Assembly (NCBI RefSeq): GCF_937997595.1
Contig: NZ_CALKTS010000233.1
Location: 1 to 9,431 of the forward strand
DNA: 9,431 nucleotides
Origin: an uncultured Campylobacter sp.
GTDB lineage: Bacteria; Campylobacterota; Campylobacteria; Campylobacterales; Campylobacteraceae
Reading direction: 5' to 3'
Position numbers and translations under genes: made by a program. A model generated the notes under the pieces. The model ran no database searches. It had not been told where the DNA came from and was given only the letters and a program-made list of their open reading frames with translations. Shown in pieces: positions 1 through 5,737 of this stretch (positions are counted from its first letter, which is position 1; every line of letters begins with the position of its first letter).

Positions 1-236
1 TTGCCTAGAGTTACAACATATTCGATTTTGCCGCCCTTATCGCCGAAAATTTCTTTCACGAGCTCTTCAATAAGCGAAATTTCAAAACCGCTGTATTTGC
101 CGTCCTCGGAGACGCTAAGCGGCGGCAGTGAGCCGTCTATTCCGATACGAATGAGCCCTTTTTCTTTGATCTGCGCTAAAGAGTTAGCAAATAACGAACA
201 TGAAGCGATTAACAACGCAAATATAATCTTTTTCAT
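1..236 (-). CDS. CjaA/PEB1-like amino-acid-type solute-binding protein, third tandem copy (partial, N-terminal 78 residues)
   Basis: This is the start of a periplasmic binding protein of an ABC transporter. The gene runs off the left edge, so only the signal peptide and the first part of lobe 1 are present. The start is ATG at 234-236, with AAAGGAA at 241-247 as ribosome site. The N-terminus MKKIIFALLIASC reads as a lipoprotein signal: I-A-S-C fits a lipobox, with C13 as the lipidated residue. Then follow a QIKEKG helix, the IRIGIDGSLPP strand (family 3 proteins usually have PPF here; this copy has PPL), and SGFEISLIEELVKEIFGDKG. It is closest to the next copy upstream (302-1105), almost residue for residue, which points to a young duplication. 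It lies 65 bp after that gene in the same direction and is probably in the same operon. The ligand is unknown. Confidence 0.88.
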   Translation of the reverse strand, partial: MKKIIFALLIASCSLFANSLAQIKEKGLIRIGIDGSLPPLSVSEDGKYSGFEISLIEELVKEIFGDKGGKIEYVVTLG

Positions 237-301
237 AAAATTCCTTTAAATTTTACTAAAATTTTGCCGGCGAATAGAATTCCATCCATCGCCACTTTAA
301 A

Positions 302-1105
302 TTAAAACAAGCTGTAAAGATCGTCCAGCAAGAAATACTTTTTATCAATGGTGCCTTTATAAAAAGGCTCAATGCTCTCATCAAAAATTTTCGTAAAAAA
401 GCCCTTTTTACTTAGCTCAATTAGTCCTGCATTTACCGCGTTAAGTAGCTCAGTATTGCCCTTTTGCACCGCAATGGCCAGGAAGTCCGTCGAGCCTAAA
501 TTCTTGATATTTACCTCAACCTTGTAATCGACTACGGCATAAGCAAATACAAGTAGATTATCATCGCCGTATCCGTCGCCCTTGCCCGATTTTAGGTCAT
601 TAAAGCATTCATTCGCGCTCGCACACGGTACTACGTTATAGCCCTGTTTCGTAAAGTAATCAAACACAGTAGTGCCGGGCTGCGCTAGTATAGTCTTTCC
701 GTTTAGATCGGAGACCTTTCTGATATTATCGTCGCTACGAGTTAGCACGCCGATATTTACGCTAAAGTATGGATCGGAGAAATCTACCAGCTTCTCGCGC
801 TCTTTCGTAACCGAGATTAGCGCGATATCTAAATCAACTCTGTTATCCTGTACCGCTTTTATACGATCATCGCCTACCGTTACGACATATTGTATCTTGC
901 TGCCTTTATCACCGAAAATTTCTTTAACAAGCCCTTCGATTAAGAGTATTTCAAAGCCGCTATATTCGCCGGCTTTAGCGACGCTAAACGGCGGAGACGA
1001 GCCATCTATACCGATTCGAATAACCCCTTTTTCTTTGATTTGAGTCAAAGTGTTGCCAAAAAGCGAACACGCAGCCAGCATCAACGCCAAGATTATCTTT
1101 TTCAT
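302..1105 (-). CDS. CjaA/PEB1-like amino-acid-type ABC transporter substrate-binding protein, second tandem copy
   Basis: A 267-residue family 3 (SBP_bac_3) solute-binding protein that captures a small polar ligand, probably an amino acid, in the periplasm. ATG at 1103-1105 follows a GGGGGA ribosome site. Residues 1-13 (MKKIILALMLAAC) end in a lipobox L-A-A-C, so a lipoprotein anchored by C13 is likely. Seen in order: RIGIDGSSPPFS (30-41), SGFE (49-52), the ER of the carboxylate-binding motif (E102-R103) followed by VDFSDPYFS, GTT (144-146) at the second lobe, a Cys-x5-Cys pair (C161, C167) that could form a disulfide, and GDGYGDDN (176-183), where an Asp usually holds the ligand amino group. 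The wording of lobe 2 and the length match Campylobacter CjaA better than PEB1. The usual T-x-TPER is changed to S-x-TKER, so specificity may differ from the first copy. It starts 20 bp after the first copy and is co-transcribed in all likelihood. Confidence 0.93.
   Translation of the reverse strand: MKKIILALMLAACSLFGNTLTQIKEKGVIRIGIDGSSPPFSVAKAGEYSGFEILLIEGLVKEIFGDKGSKIQYVVTVGDDRIKAVQDNRVDLDIALISVTKEREKLVDFSDPYFSVNIGVLTRSDDNIRKVSDLNGKTILAQPGTTVFDYFTKQGYNVVPCASANECFNDLKSGKGDGYGDDNLLVFAYAVVDYKVEVNIKNLGSTDFLAIAVQKGNTELLNAVNAGLIELSKKGFFTKIFDESIEPFYKGTIDKKYFLLDDLYSLF
315..343. repeat. 29-bp direct repeat, copy A (C-terminal codons of binding protein copy two)
   Basis: These 29 bases are identical to 1139-1167. 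They encode the shared KKYFLLDDLYSL tail on the minus strand, where synonymous sites could have drifted but have not. Recent duplication or gene conversion explains this best. Confidence 0.85.
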
Positions 1106-1125
1106 AGCGTCCCCCTTTTTAAAAA

Positions 1126-1935
1126 TTATAGCAAGCTATAAAGATCGTCCAGCAAGAAATACTTTTTCTCTGCAGTTCCTTTGTAGTAAGGCTCGATGAA
1201 ATTATCGAACGAATTTTTGAAAAAGCCCTCTTTGCTTAGCTTGATTAGCTCGCCGTTTAGAAAATCCAAAAGCTCCGAATTGCCCTTTTTCACGCCGATG
1301 GCTAAGAAATCCGAAGTGCCTAAATTTTTGATATTTACTTCAACCTTTTTATCTAATACCGGATAAGCCAGCACGACTAGGTTATCATCGGCATACCCGT
1401 CGCCCTGTCCAGCTTTTAGCGCCTTGTAGCAAGCGTTTGCGTTATCGCATCTAGCGATATTATAGCCTTGCTTTTCAAAGTATGTTTCTGCAGTACCGCC
1501 GCTAAGAACTAAAATAGTTTTATCTTGCAAATCGTTTAAGGATTTAATCTTATCTTCGATGCGGGTTAAAATGCCCATATTGACGCTAAAATACGGGGTC
1601 GTAAAATCGATCTGCTTCTCGCGCTCCGGAGTTACGGTAAGAGTTGCGATAACCGCATCCACCTTATCTTCTTGTAAAAATTTTATACGCTGATTTGCAA
1701 GCACGGAGGTAAACTCCACTTTTCCGCCTGATGGAAGCATATCTTTAGCGATGGCGTTTGCCATATCGACCTCAAAGCCCTGATGCACGCCGTCTTCTAT
1801 TTTGCTAAACGGCGGCTGTGCGTCATAAACGCCTATTCTAAGCACTCCGCTACTTTTGATCTCGGAGAGCGATCTGGCGCAAAGCGCACTACTAGCTAAA
1901 GCTGCGACAAGCAGACTTAAGAGAAATTTCTTCAT
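1126..1935 (-). CDS. CjaA/PEB1-like amino-acid-type ABC transporter substrate-binding protein, first tandem copy
   Basis: A 269-residue periplasmic binding protein, the promoter-proximal member of the tandem set. The frame is open to 2013, but the start at 1935 is preferred: ATG follows AAGGAAAAAGG, and only from there does a signal peptide begin (MKKFLLSLLVAALASSALCA). This signal has no good lipobox (S-A-L-C), so cleavage by signal peptidase I and a soluble product are more likely than for the other two copies. Motifs: RIGVYDAQPPFS (33-44), GFEVDMA (53-59), the canonical TLTVTPER (98-105) with R105 for the ligand carboxylate, DFTTPYFSVNMG, GGT (146-148), Cys-x5-Cys (C163, C169) and GDGYADDN (178-185). 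The C-terminal tail KKYFLLDDLYSLL is shared with copy two at the nucleotide level. No transporter permease or ATPase is encoded nearby, so the partner is elsewhere or beyond the left edge. Confidence 0.93.
   Translation of the reverse strand: MKKFLLSLLVAALASSALCARSLSEIKSSGVLRIGVYDAQPPFSKIEDGVHQGFEVDMANAIAKDMLPSGGKVEFTSVLANQRIKFLQEDKVDAVIATLTVTPEREKQIDFTTPYFSVNMGILTRIEDKIKSLNDLQDKTILVLSGGTAETYFEKQGYNIARCDNANACYKALKAGQGDGYADDNLVVLAYPVLDKKVEVNIKNLGTSDFLAIGVKKGNSELLDFLNGELIKLSKEGFFKNSFDNFIEPYYKGTAEKKYFLLDDLYSLL
1139..1167. repeat. 29-bp direct repeat, copy B (C-terminal codons of binding protein copy one)
   Basis: Identical to 315-343, 824 bp apart and in the same orientation. Recombination between the two would delete exactly one binding-protein gene while keeping a complete C-terminus. 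Confidence 0.85.
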
Positions 1936-2046
1936 CCTTTTTCCTTTCTCATAAATAATTTCAAAACCATTGCCACGGCTACGGAAAACCTCAAAATCCC
2001 GCCCGAATGGCAAGCAGACATTAAATTCGCCCGCAGGCGAAAAGCA

Positions 2047-2080
2047 ATTTTAGCTTTTTATATCTTTAATGATTATTAAA
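2047..2080 (-). promoter_or_regulatory. Candidate promoter and operator of the binding-protein operon
   Basis: Reading the minus strand, a -10 hexamer TAAAAT lies at 2047-2052. Upstream of it sits an AT-rich inverted repeat with arms TTTAAT and ATTAAA (2065-2070 and 2075-2080) around GATT. The repeat falls where a -35 element or a repressor would sit. It vaguely resembles a Fur-type AT palindrome but does not match the Fur consensus well. The leader to the ATG at 1935 would be about 105 bases, long for this group, so another promoter nearer the gene is possible. Confidence 0.3.
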
Positions 2081-2548
2081 TAGTAAGTAAAGTCGCTAAA
2101 TAAATTCGCTTTTTCATTGTTTGCTTCGATTCCACGCGAGCTTTTTTTAGAGTTTTCATCCGCATCCTAGCGATAGAATTTAAAATTTTTAAAATTTTGC
2201 AAAATTTTAAAGCCACAGAATTTTACAAAATTTTCAGCGTAGGATTGGGCGAGAAATTTTACGAGCACTTTAAAGCTTGCGATGAAATTTTAAAATTTTA
2301 TGAGATTAAATTTTGCAGATTGCGTTTGACAAAACAGCACAAGAAAGGAGTGAAATTTTAAAATTTCGTGCTTTGGTGCAGACGCGGCGGAATTTAAAAT
2401 TCTTAAATCCCTATGCCCGCTCGATAAATTGGAATTTTAAAATTTTTAGCAAGCGTCGTATTTTAAAAGCAAGCAAAATTAAATCTGTGCCACGCTACAG
2501 AATTTCGCGATAAAAGCGTGCTGCCAGCGCTAAATTTTGCGCTATAAA
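2081..2548. other. Gene-free AT-rich intergenic stretch with AAATTTT palindromes
   Basis: No convincing gene is seen on either strand. One 66-codon frame (2313-2513, plus) starts with TTG, has no ribosome site and reads as basic low-complexity sequence made from repeated AAATTTT words, so it is not called. The stretch contains a 24-bp perfect palindrome at 2188-2211 and a 16-bp palindrome at 2352-2367 (GAAATTTTAAAATTTC), plus several related imperfect words near 2225-2300 and 2390-2445. A decayed gene cannot be excluded, but no protein family is recognisable. Confidence 0.55.
2188..2211. repeat. 24-bp perfect AT-rich palindrome
   Basis: Both halves are exact complements: TTTAAAATTTTG followed by CAAAATTTTAAA. 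It is centred on the GC at 2199-2200. It lies in gene-free DNA and could extrude as a cruciform or bind a dimeric protein. It could equally be a chance product of the abundant AAATTTT words in this genome. Confidence 0.7.
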
Positions 2549-2992
2549 TCATACTACAAACATAAGCTTAGCGCAAAGCACGATGATGAAGCCGAAAGTA
2601 AGCGCGATCTTGTGGATATTTGCTCGTAAAAACTCAGGCGCGGGCCTTCCCATTGCACGACAACTTAAATTTATCGCTACACACACGGCGATGATGAGCG
2701 CGAGCGTGACTTTTAGCATAAAGATTTTTTGAAGCGGCGTGCCGAAATACCCGCCGTTAGCGCTTCCGACCCAGCGGCTCATCATAATTCCACCAGTGAT
2801 TATCAGCGTAAAAAGGCAAACCGGCATAATCTTAATCGCGCGCGAGCCGATCGCTTTTTTAACACGCTCAAAATCCGCGCCCAGCGTGCCTTTAAGCCGC
2901 ATAAAAATCACGACGTCGAAAAATATGTAGCCCAAAAAGATAATGGCGCAGATGAGATGGAAGATCTGCACGTAAGGATAAATTTGCTCCAC
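2549..2992 (-). CDS. Small four-helix integral membrane protein of unknown function (CopD/HemJ-like architecture)
   Basis: About 147 residues, ending with TGA at 2549-2551. Two GTG codons are adjacent (2993-2995 and 2990-2992). The ribosome site AAGGAG at 2998-3003 leaves only 2 bases before the first but 5 before the second, so the second is chosen. An in-frame stop just upstream excludes a longer protein. Four hydrophobic segments are visible, at about 7-28, 54-72, 88-108 and 123-145. A His lies in the first helix (QIFHLICAII) and another at the start of the fourth (NIHKIAL), with Arg/Lys-rich loops between. The size and His placement recall the CopD and HemJ-like families of small haem- or copper-linked membrane proteins, but no signature is good enough to name it. 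It is transcribed alone, with an operator-like repeat directly upstream. Confidence 0.8.
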   Translation of the reverse strand: MEQIYPYVQIFHLICAIIFLGYIFFDVVIFMRLKGTLGADFERVKKAIGSRAIKIMPVCLFTLIITGGIMMSRWVGSANGGYFGTPLQKIFMLKVTLALIIAVCVAINLSCRAMGRPAPEFLRANIHKIALTFGFIIVLCAKLMFVV

Positions 2993-3007
2993 CACCGCTC
3001 CTTGCTA

Positions 3008-3048
3008 TGAAATTTCGCCCATTTTATGCGAAATTTCAAATTTTAGCA
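3008..3048 (-). promoter_or_regulatory. Perfect 11-bp inverted repeat over candidate promoters of the four-helix membrane protein gene
   Basis: The arms TGAAATTTCGC (3008-3018) and GCGAAATTTCA (3028-3038) match exactly, with a 9-base spacer and 20 bp between arm centres, which is two helical turns. On the minus strand the spacer holds a TAAAAT -10 (3021-3026). A second, extended -10, TGCTAAAAT, lies just upstream at 3040-3048. With either promoter the repeat would overlap polymerase or the start site, as a repressor operator does. If transcribed from the upstream promoter it could instead form a hairpin 4 bases before the ribosome site. Confidence 0.5.
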
Positions 3049-3180
3049 ATGATTTTCATCAACGTGCCGCGAGCGGTTAAATTTAAGCCGATCGTGCGAG
3101 CGACGCAAATAAATTTTGGCAAAATCGCGCGAGCAAATTTAAAAGTAAAGCCGCGCAGCTAAATTTAAAAATGGCCGCAT

Positions 3181-3203
3181 TCGTAAATTTACAAAATTTA
3201 CGA
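3181..3203. repeat. Perfect 10-bp inverted repeat in the 3010-3273 intergenic region
   Basis: Arms TCGTAAATTT (3181-3190) and AAATTTACGA (3194-3203) with a 3-base loop. The 264-bp gap around it has no gene on either strand. On the minus strand it lies downstream of the transporter gene and after a second hairpin (3213-3250), so it may help end or protect that transcript. There is no T-run, so it is not a classical terminator. Confidence 0.5.
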
Positions 3204-3212
3204 GCAGCGCCG

Positions 3213-3250
3213 CGCGGACGAAATTCTAAAATTCTAAAATTTCGACCGCG
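3213..3250 (-). terminator. Possible hairpin at the 3' end of the NhaC-family transporter transcript
   Basis: Arms at 3213-3225 (CGCGGACGAAATT) and 3238-3250 (AATTTCGACCGCG) pair over 13 positions with a single A-A mismatch and a 12-base loop. It lies 23 bp beyond the stop codon of the minus-strand transporter gene. The GC-rich base of the stem is suitable for a terminator, but no clear U-tract follows, so termination is an inference. An RNA-stabilising 3' hairpin is the alternative. Confidence 0.4.
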
Positions 3251-3273
3251 AAAACCCGCGCAAATTCCGCAAT

Positions 3274-4593
3274 CTATAACATCATCGAAAAGATTATGCC
3301 AAATATGATTAGCGGGATATTAAAGAAAATAAAGGTCGGCACGCAGGTATCCCACATATGGCTATGCTCGCCGTCGATATTCAGCCCCACGGTAGGCCCG
3401 AGCGTACTATCGCTCGCAGGCGAGCCCGCATCGCCGATACCCGCAGCCACGCCGATGATAAAGATCGTCGCCGCCGTGCTAAAGCCCAGCTGCGCGGCTA
3501 GCGGGCAGTATATCGTAGCGATGATAGGGATCGTGCCGAAGCTCGAGCCGATACCCATCGTCACGAGTAGCCCGATGCCGATCATCAGCAGCGCGCCGCC
3601 TAGCTTGCCGCCGCTTAAAGTGCTCGCTACGTGCACCAGCTCGTTCACGCCGCCGGTTTCTTTTAAGATCGTGCCGTATCCTGCGGCGATCAGCATCAAA
3701 AACGCGATATAGCCCATCATATGCACGCCCTCGTCAAATACGCTATCGAGCTTCTTCCACTCGATGCCTTTGCTCGCAAGCATTACTAAAATTCCGCTAA
3801 GCGCGGCAAACGGAAGCGATTTAATCCAAATTTGCACCGCGAAGCACACCGCGATGCCCGCTAGAGCGCCCCATTCGCGCATACCCATCTTAAGCTCGCT
3901 AAAATGTGCGTCCAGGCTCTGTTTGGTTTCGGCATACTCCCTCGGCTTGCGGTAGTAGATCACGGCTAGGATGAGGCCCGCGAGCATCGGCACGGCGCTT
4001 AGCCACATCACGCTCGATATATCGCTTAGGCTTACCGCGATGCCGTTTGCGTTCATATTTTTTTCGATTAGCCCCATAAAGATAAGTCCAAATCCCAGCG
4101 GCAGCGCCATATACGGCGTCTGCAAGCCGAACGTCAGCGCGCACGCTACGGCGCGGCGGTCGATCTTTAGCGAGTTCATGATCTTGACTAACGGTGGGAT
4201 CAAAATCGGGATAAAGGCGATATGCACGGGGATTAAATTTTGTGAGAAGCACGCAAAAAAGGCGATCGAGAAGATAAAGACGTATTTTTTGTCGCTGATT
4301 AAATTTGCCACCGCGCGCACCAAAATCGCCGTTAGGTTGGTCTTTGAGATCGCGCTTGCGATGACGCCTAGCAGTAGATACGAAAGCGCGGTTTCTAAAT
4401 TTCCGCCCATGCCGAGGCTGCCGGCGTTTTCGGGGTTGCCGTTTATGAATAAATTTATGGCATCGCCCAGCGGGATCTTGCTTGAGAGCACGGCGCATAT
4501 CGTGCCGATTAGGATCGCGAGCATTACGTTGCACCTCAGCAAGCACAGCGCGCACATCACACAGATACTGATAAATACGGGATTGGTAAGCAT
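3274..4593 (-). CDS. NhaC-superfamily secondary transporter (Na+/H+ antiporter family; possibly an amino-acid permease)
   Basis: An inner-membrane carrier of 439 residues with about 11-12 hydrophobic segments and no signal peptide. The frame is open to a TTG at 4620, but that codon overlaps the -10 box. ATG at 4591-4593 has AAAAAAGG six bases upstream and is chosen. Hallmarks of the family are GIGSSFGTIP (347-356) and GIGDAGSPASDSTLGP (385-400), followed by the hydrophilic NIDGEHSHMWDTCVP stretch (from 405), with conserved Asp388 and Asp395 and His410/His412. These motifs are typical of the HI0325/YuiF branch, whose members are annotated as Na+/H+ antiporters. To my knowledge some of that branch have been linked instead to histidine uptake, so the substrate is open. 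It is transcribed alone, divergently from the DUF475 gene. Confidence 0.9.
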   Translation of the reverse strand: MLTNPVFISICVMCALCLLRCNVMLAILIGTICAVLSSKIPLGDAINLFINGNPENAGSLGMGGNLETALSYLLLGVIASAISKTNLTAILVRAVANLISDKKYVFIFSIAFFACFSQNLIPVHIAFIPILIPPLVKIMNSLKIDRRAVACALTFGLQTPYMALPLGFGLIFMGLIEKNMNANGIAVSLSDISSVMWLSAVPMLAGLILAVIYYRKPREYAETKQSLDAHFSELKMGMREWGALAGIAVCFAVQIWIKSLPFAALSGILVMLASKGIEWKKLDSVFDEGVHMMGYIAFLMLIAAGYGTILKETGGVNELVHVASTLSGGKLGGALLMIGIGLLVTMGIGSSFGTIPIIATIYCPLAAQLGFSTAATIFIIGVAAGIGDAGSPASDSTLGPTVGLNIDGEHSHMWDTCVPTFIFFNIPLIIFGIIFSMML

Positions 4594-4619
4594 CTTTTGC
4601 CTTTTTTGGAATTTTTGCA

Positions 4620-4625
4620 ATTATA
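4620..4625 (-). promoter_or_regulatory. -10 box of the NhaC-family transporter gene
   Basis: TATAAT is a perfect hexamer on the minus strand, within TATATAAT. Transcription would begin near 4613 and give a leader of about 20 bases that contains the AAGG ribosome site. No clear -35 is seen, as is usual for sigma-70 promoters of Campylobacter. Confidence 0.6.
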
Positions 4626-4645
4626 TAGAATTTAGGGCTAAATTT

Positions 4646-4654
4646 TGCTAAAAT
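4646..4654 (+). promoter_or_regulatory. Extended -10 box of the DUF475 gene
   Basis: TGCTAAAAT on the plus strand. It would start transcription near 4661, a leader of about 20 bases before the ATG at 4681. It lies only 20 bp from the opposing TATAAT at 4620-4625, so polymerases at the two promoters would compete. Confidence 0.5.
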
Positions 4655-4680
4655 CGCGCAAAAAATCGGCTAGGACGATG

Positions 4681-5691
4681 ATGAAATATTTTTACTCCTC
4701 TTTTGTAGTAAGCCTAATTGCGCTTGCTATCGCGTTTTATATCGGCGGCGCGGGTGCCGCTTATATCTGTGCGCTTTTGTGCGCACTCGAAATCAGCCTT
4801 AGCTTCGACAACGCCGTAGTCAATGCCAAGGTGCTAAAAGATATGGCGCCGGTGTGGCAGAGCAGATTTATCCTCTGGGGTATTCCGATCGCAGTTTTTG
4901 GCATGAGATTTTTATTCCCCGTGCTAATCGTCGCCGCAAGCGCGCATCTGGGTCTTTGGGAAACCCTCGTGCTGGCGCTTAAGCAGCCGCACCGCTACCA
5001 TGAAATTTTAAGCGAGAACGAAGCGCAAATTTACGTCTTCGGCGGCGCATTTTTACTGATGGTCTTTTGCGATTTTTTCTTCGATGCGCAGCGCGAGCTA
5101 CACTGGCTGGGCATAATCGAAAACAACGGGCTCGTGCGATTTTTAAAGCGCATTCCAAACGCGCCCACGCTGATCGCTCTAGCCGCGGGGCTCGTGCTAC
5201 TTACTAAAACGGACTCAGCGACGCTTGGTGCGGCGTATTTCGGCGCGATCCTGCTCTATCTGCTCATCTCCTGCTTCGACCGCCTTTTCGGCACGGACGG
5301 CGTAAAAAACGGCCTTGCGGGCTTTTTGTATTTAGAAACCCTAGACGCGAGCTTTAGCTTCGACGGCGTGATCGGCGCGTTTGCGCTAAGCGATAATATC
5401 TTCATCATCATGCTAGGTCTCGGCGCCGGCGCGATGTTCGTGCGCTCCATCACGCTGTATCTCATCGCTCGCGGCACGCTGTCGCACTTCGCGTATCTGG
5501 AGCACGGCGCGCACTACGCTATCGCATGTTTGGCGTTTATAATGTTTGCCAAGCTGAAATTTGAAGTAAGCGAGATCATAACCGGCACCGTGGGGATATT
5601 ATTCATCGCGCTATCGCTCCTTTCGTCGGTGCTTTACAACCGCCGCAACAAGCGCAAACTAATCGAAACGATTGCGGGAAACAACGAGTGA
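4681..5691 (+). CDS. DUF475 family, TerC-like integral membrane protein
   Basis: A 336-residue polytopic inner-membrane protein. Two ATG codons are adjacent (4678 and 4681). AGGA at 4672-4675 leaves 2 bases to the first and 5 to the second, so 4681 is chosen; a TTG at 4645 would sit inside the promoter. The protein shows the two-fold motif of the TerC superfamily: E37-ISLSF-D43-N44 in an early helix and E219-TLD...F227-D228-G229 in the second half, followed by GAFALSDNIFIIMLGLG. The acidic residues probably line a cation path. Relatives (TerC, Alx, YkoY) are tied to manganese or other metal export and to tellurite or metal stress. DUF475 itself has no settled role, so metal efflux is inferred. 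No TerD-type partner gene is nearby. It is convergent with the hydrolase gene, 46 bp away. Confidence 0.9.
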   Translation: MKYFYSSFVVSLIALAIAFYIGGAGAAYICALLCALEISLSFDNAVVNAKVLKDMAPVWQSRFILWGIPIAVFGMRFLFPVLIVAASAHLGLWETLVLALKQPHRYHEILSENEAQIYVFGGAFLLMVFCDFFFDAQRELHWLGIIENNGLVRFLKRIPNAPTLIALAAGLVLLTKTDSATLGAAYFGAILLYLLISCFDRLFGTDGVKNGLAGFLYLETLDASFSFDGVIGAFALSDNIFIIMLGLGAGAMFVRSITLYLIARGTLSHFAYLEHGAHYAIACLAFIMFAKLKFEVSEIITGTVGILFIALSLLSSVLYNRRNKRKLIETIAGNNE

Positions 5692-5737
5692 GAATTCCTA
5701 GGTAAAATTCTGCGGTGCCGCGCGGAATTAATGGGCG

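Noticed and set aside
672..1043. 123-codon plus-strand frame inside the second binding-protein gene
   Set aside because: Antisense of a well-conserved gene, no ribosome site, Ser/Pro-rich product. A similar antisense frame occurs in the partial copy (1-249) simply because the genes are paralogs.
2313..2513. 66-codon plus-strand frame in AT-rich DNA
   Set aside because: TTG start without a ribosome site, low-complexity basic product created by AAATTTT words, no family features.
3899..4651. Long frames of 218 codons (minus) and 226 codons (plus) overlapping the NhaC-family transporter
   Set aside because: They are frame shadows: the minus one is an Arg-rich low-complexity product with no domain, the plus one is antisense to conserved transporter motifs.
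5706..5729. Imperfect hairpin between the convergent DUF475 and hydrolase genes as a bidirectional terminator
   Set aside because: AATTC/GAATT and GCGG/CCGC can pair, but with an internal bulge, a 2-base loop and no T-run on either side.
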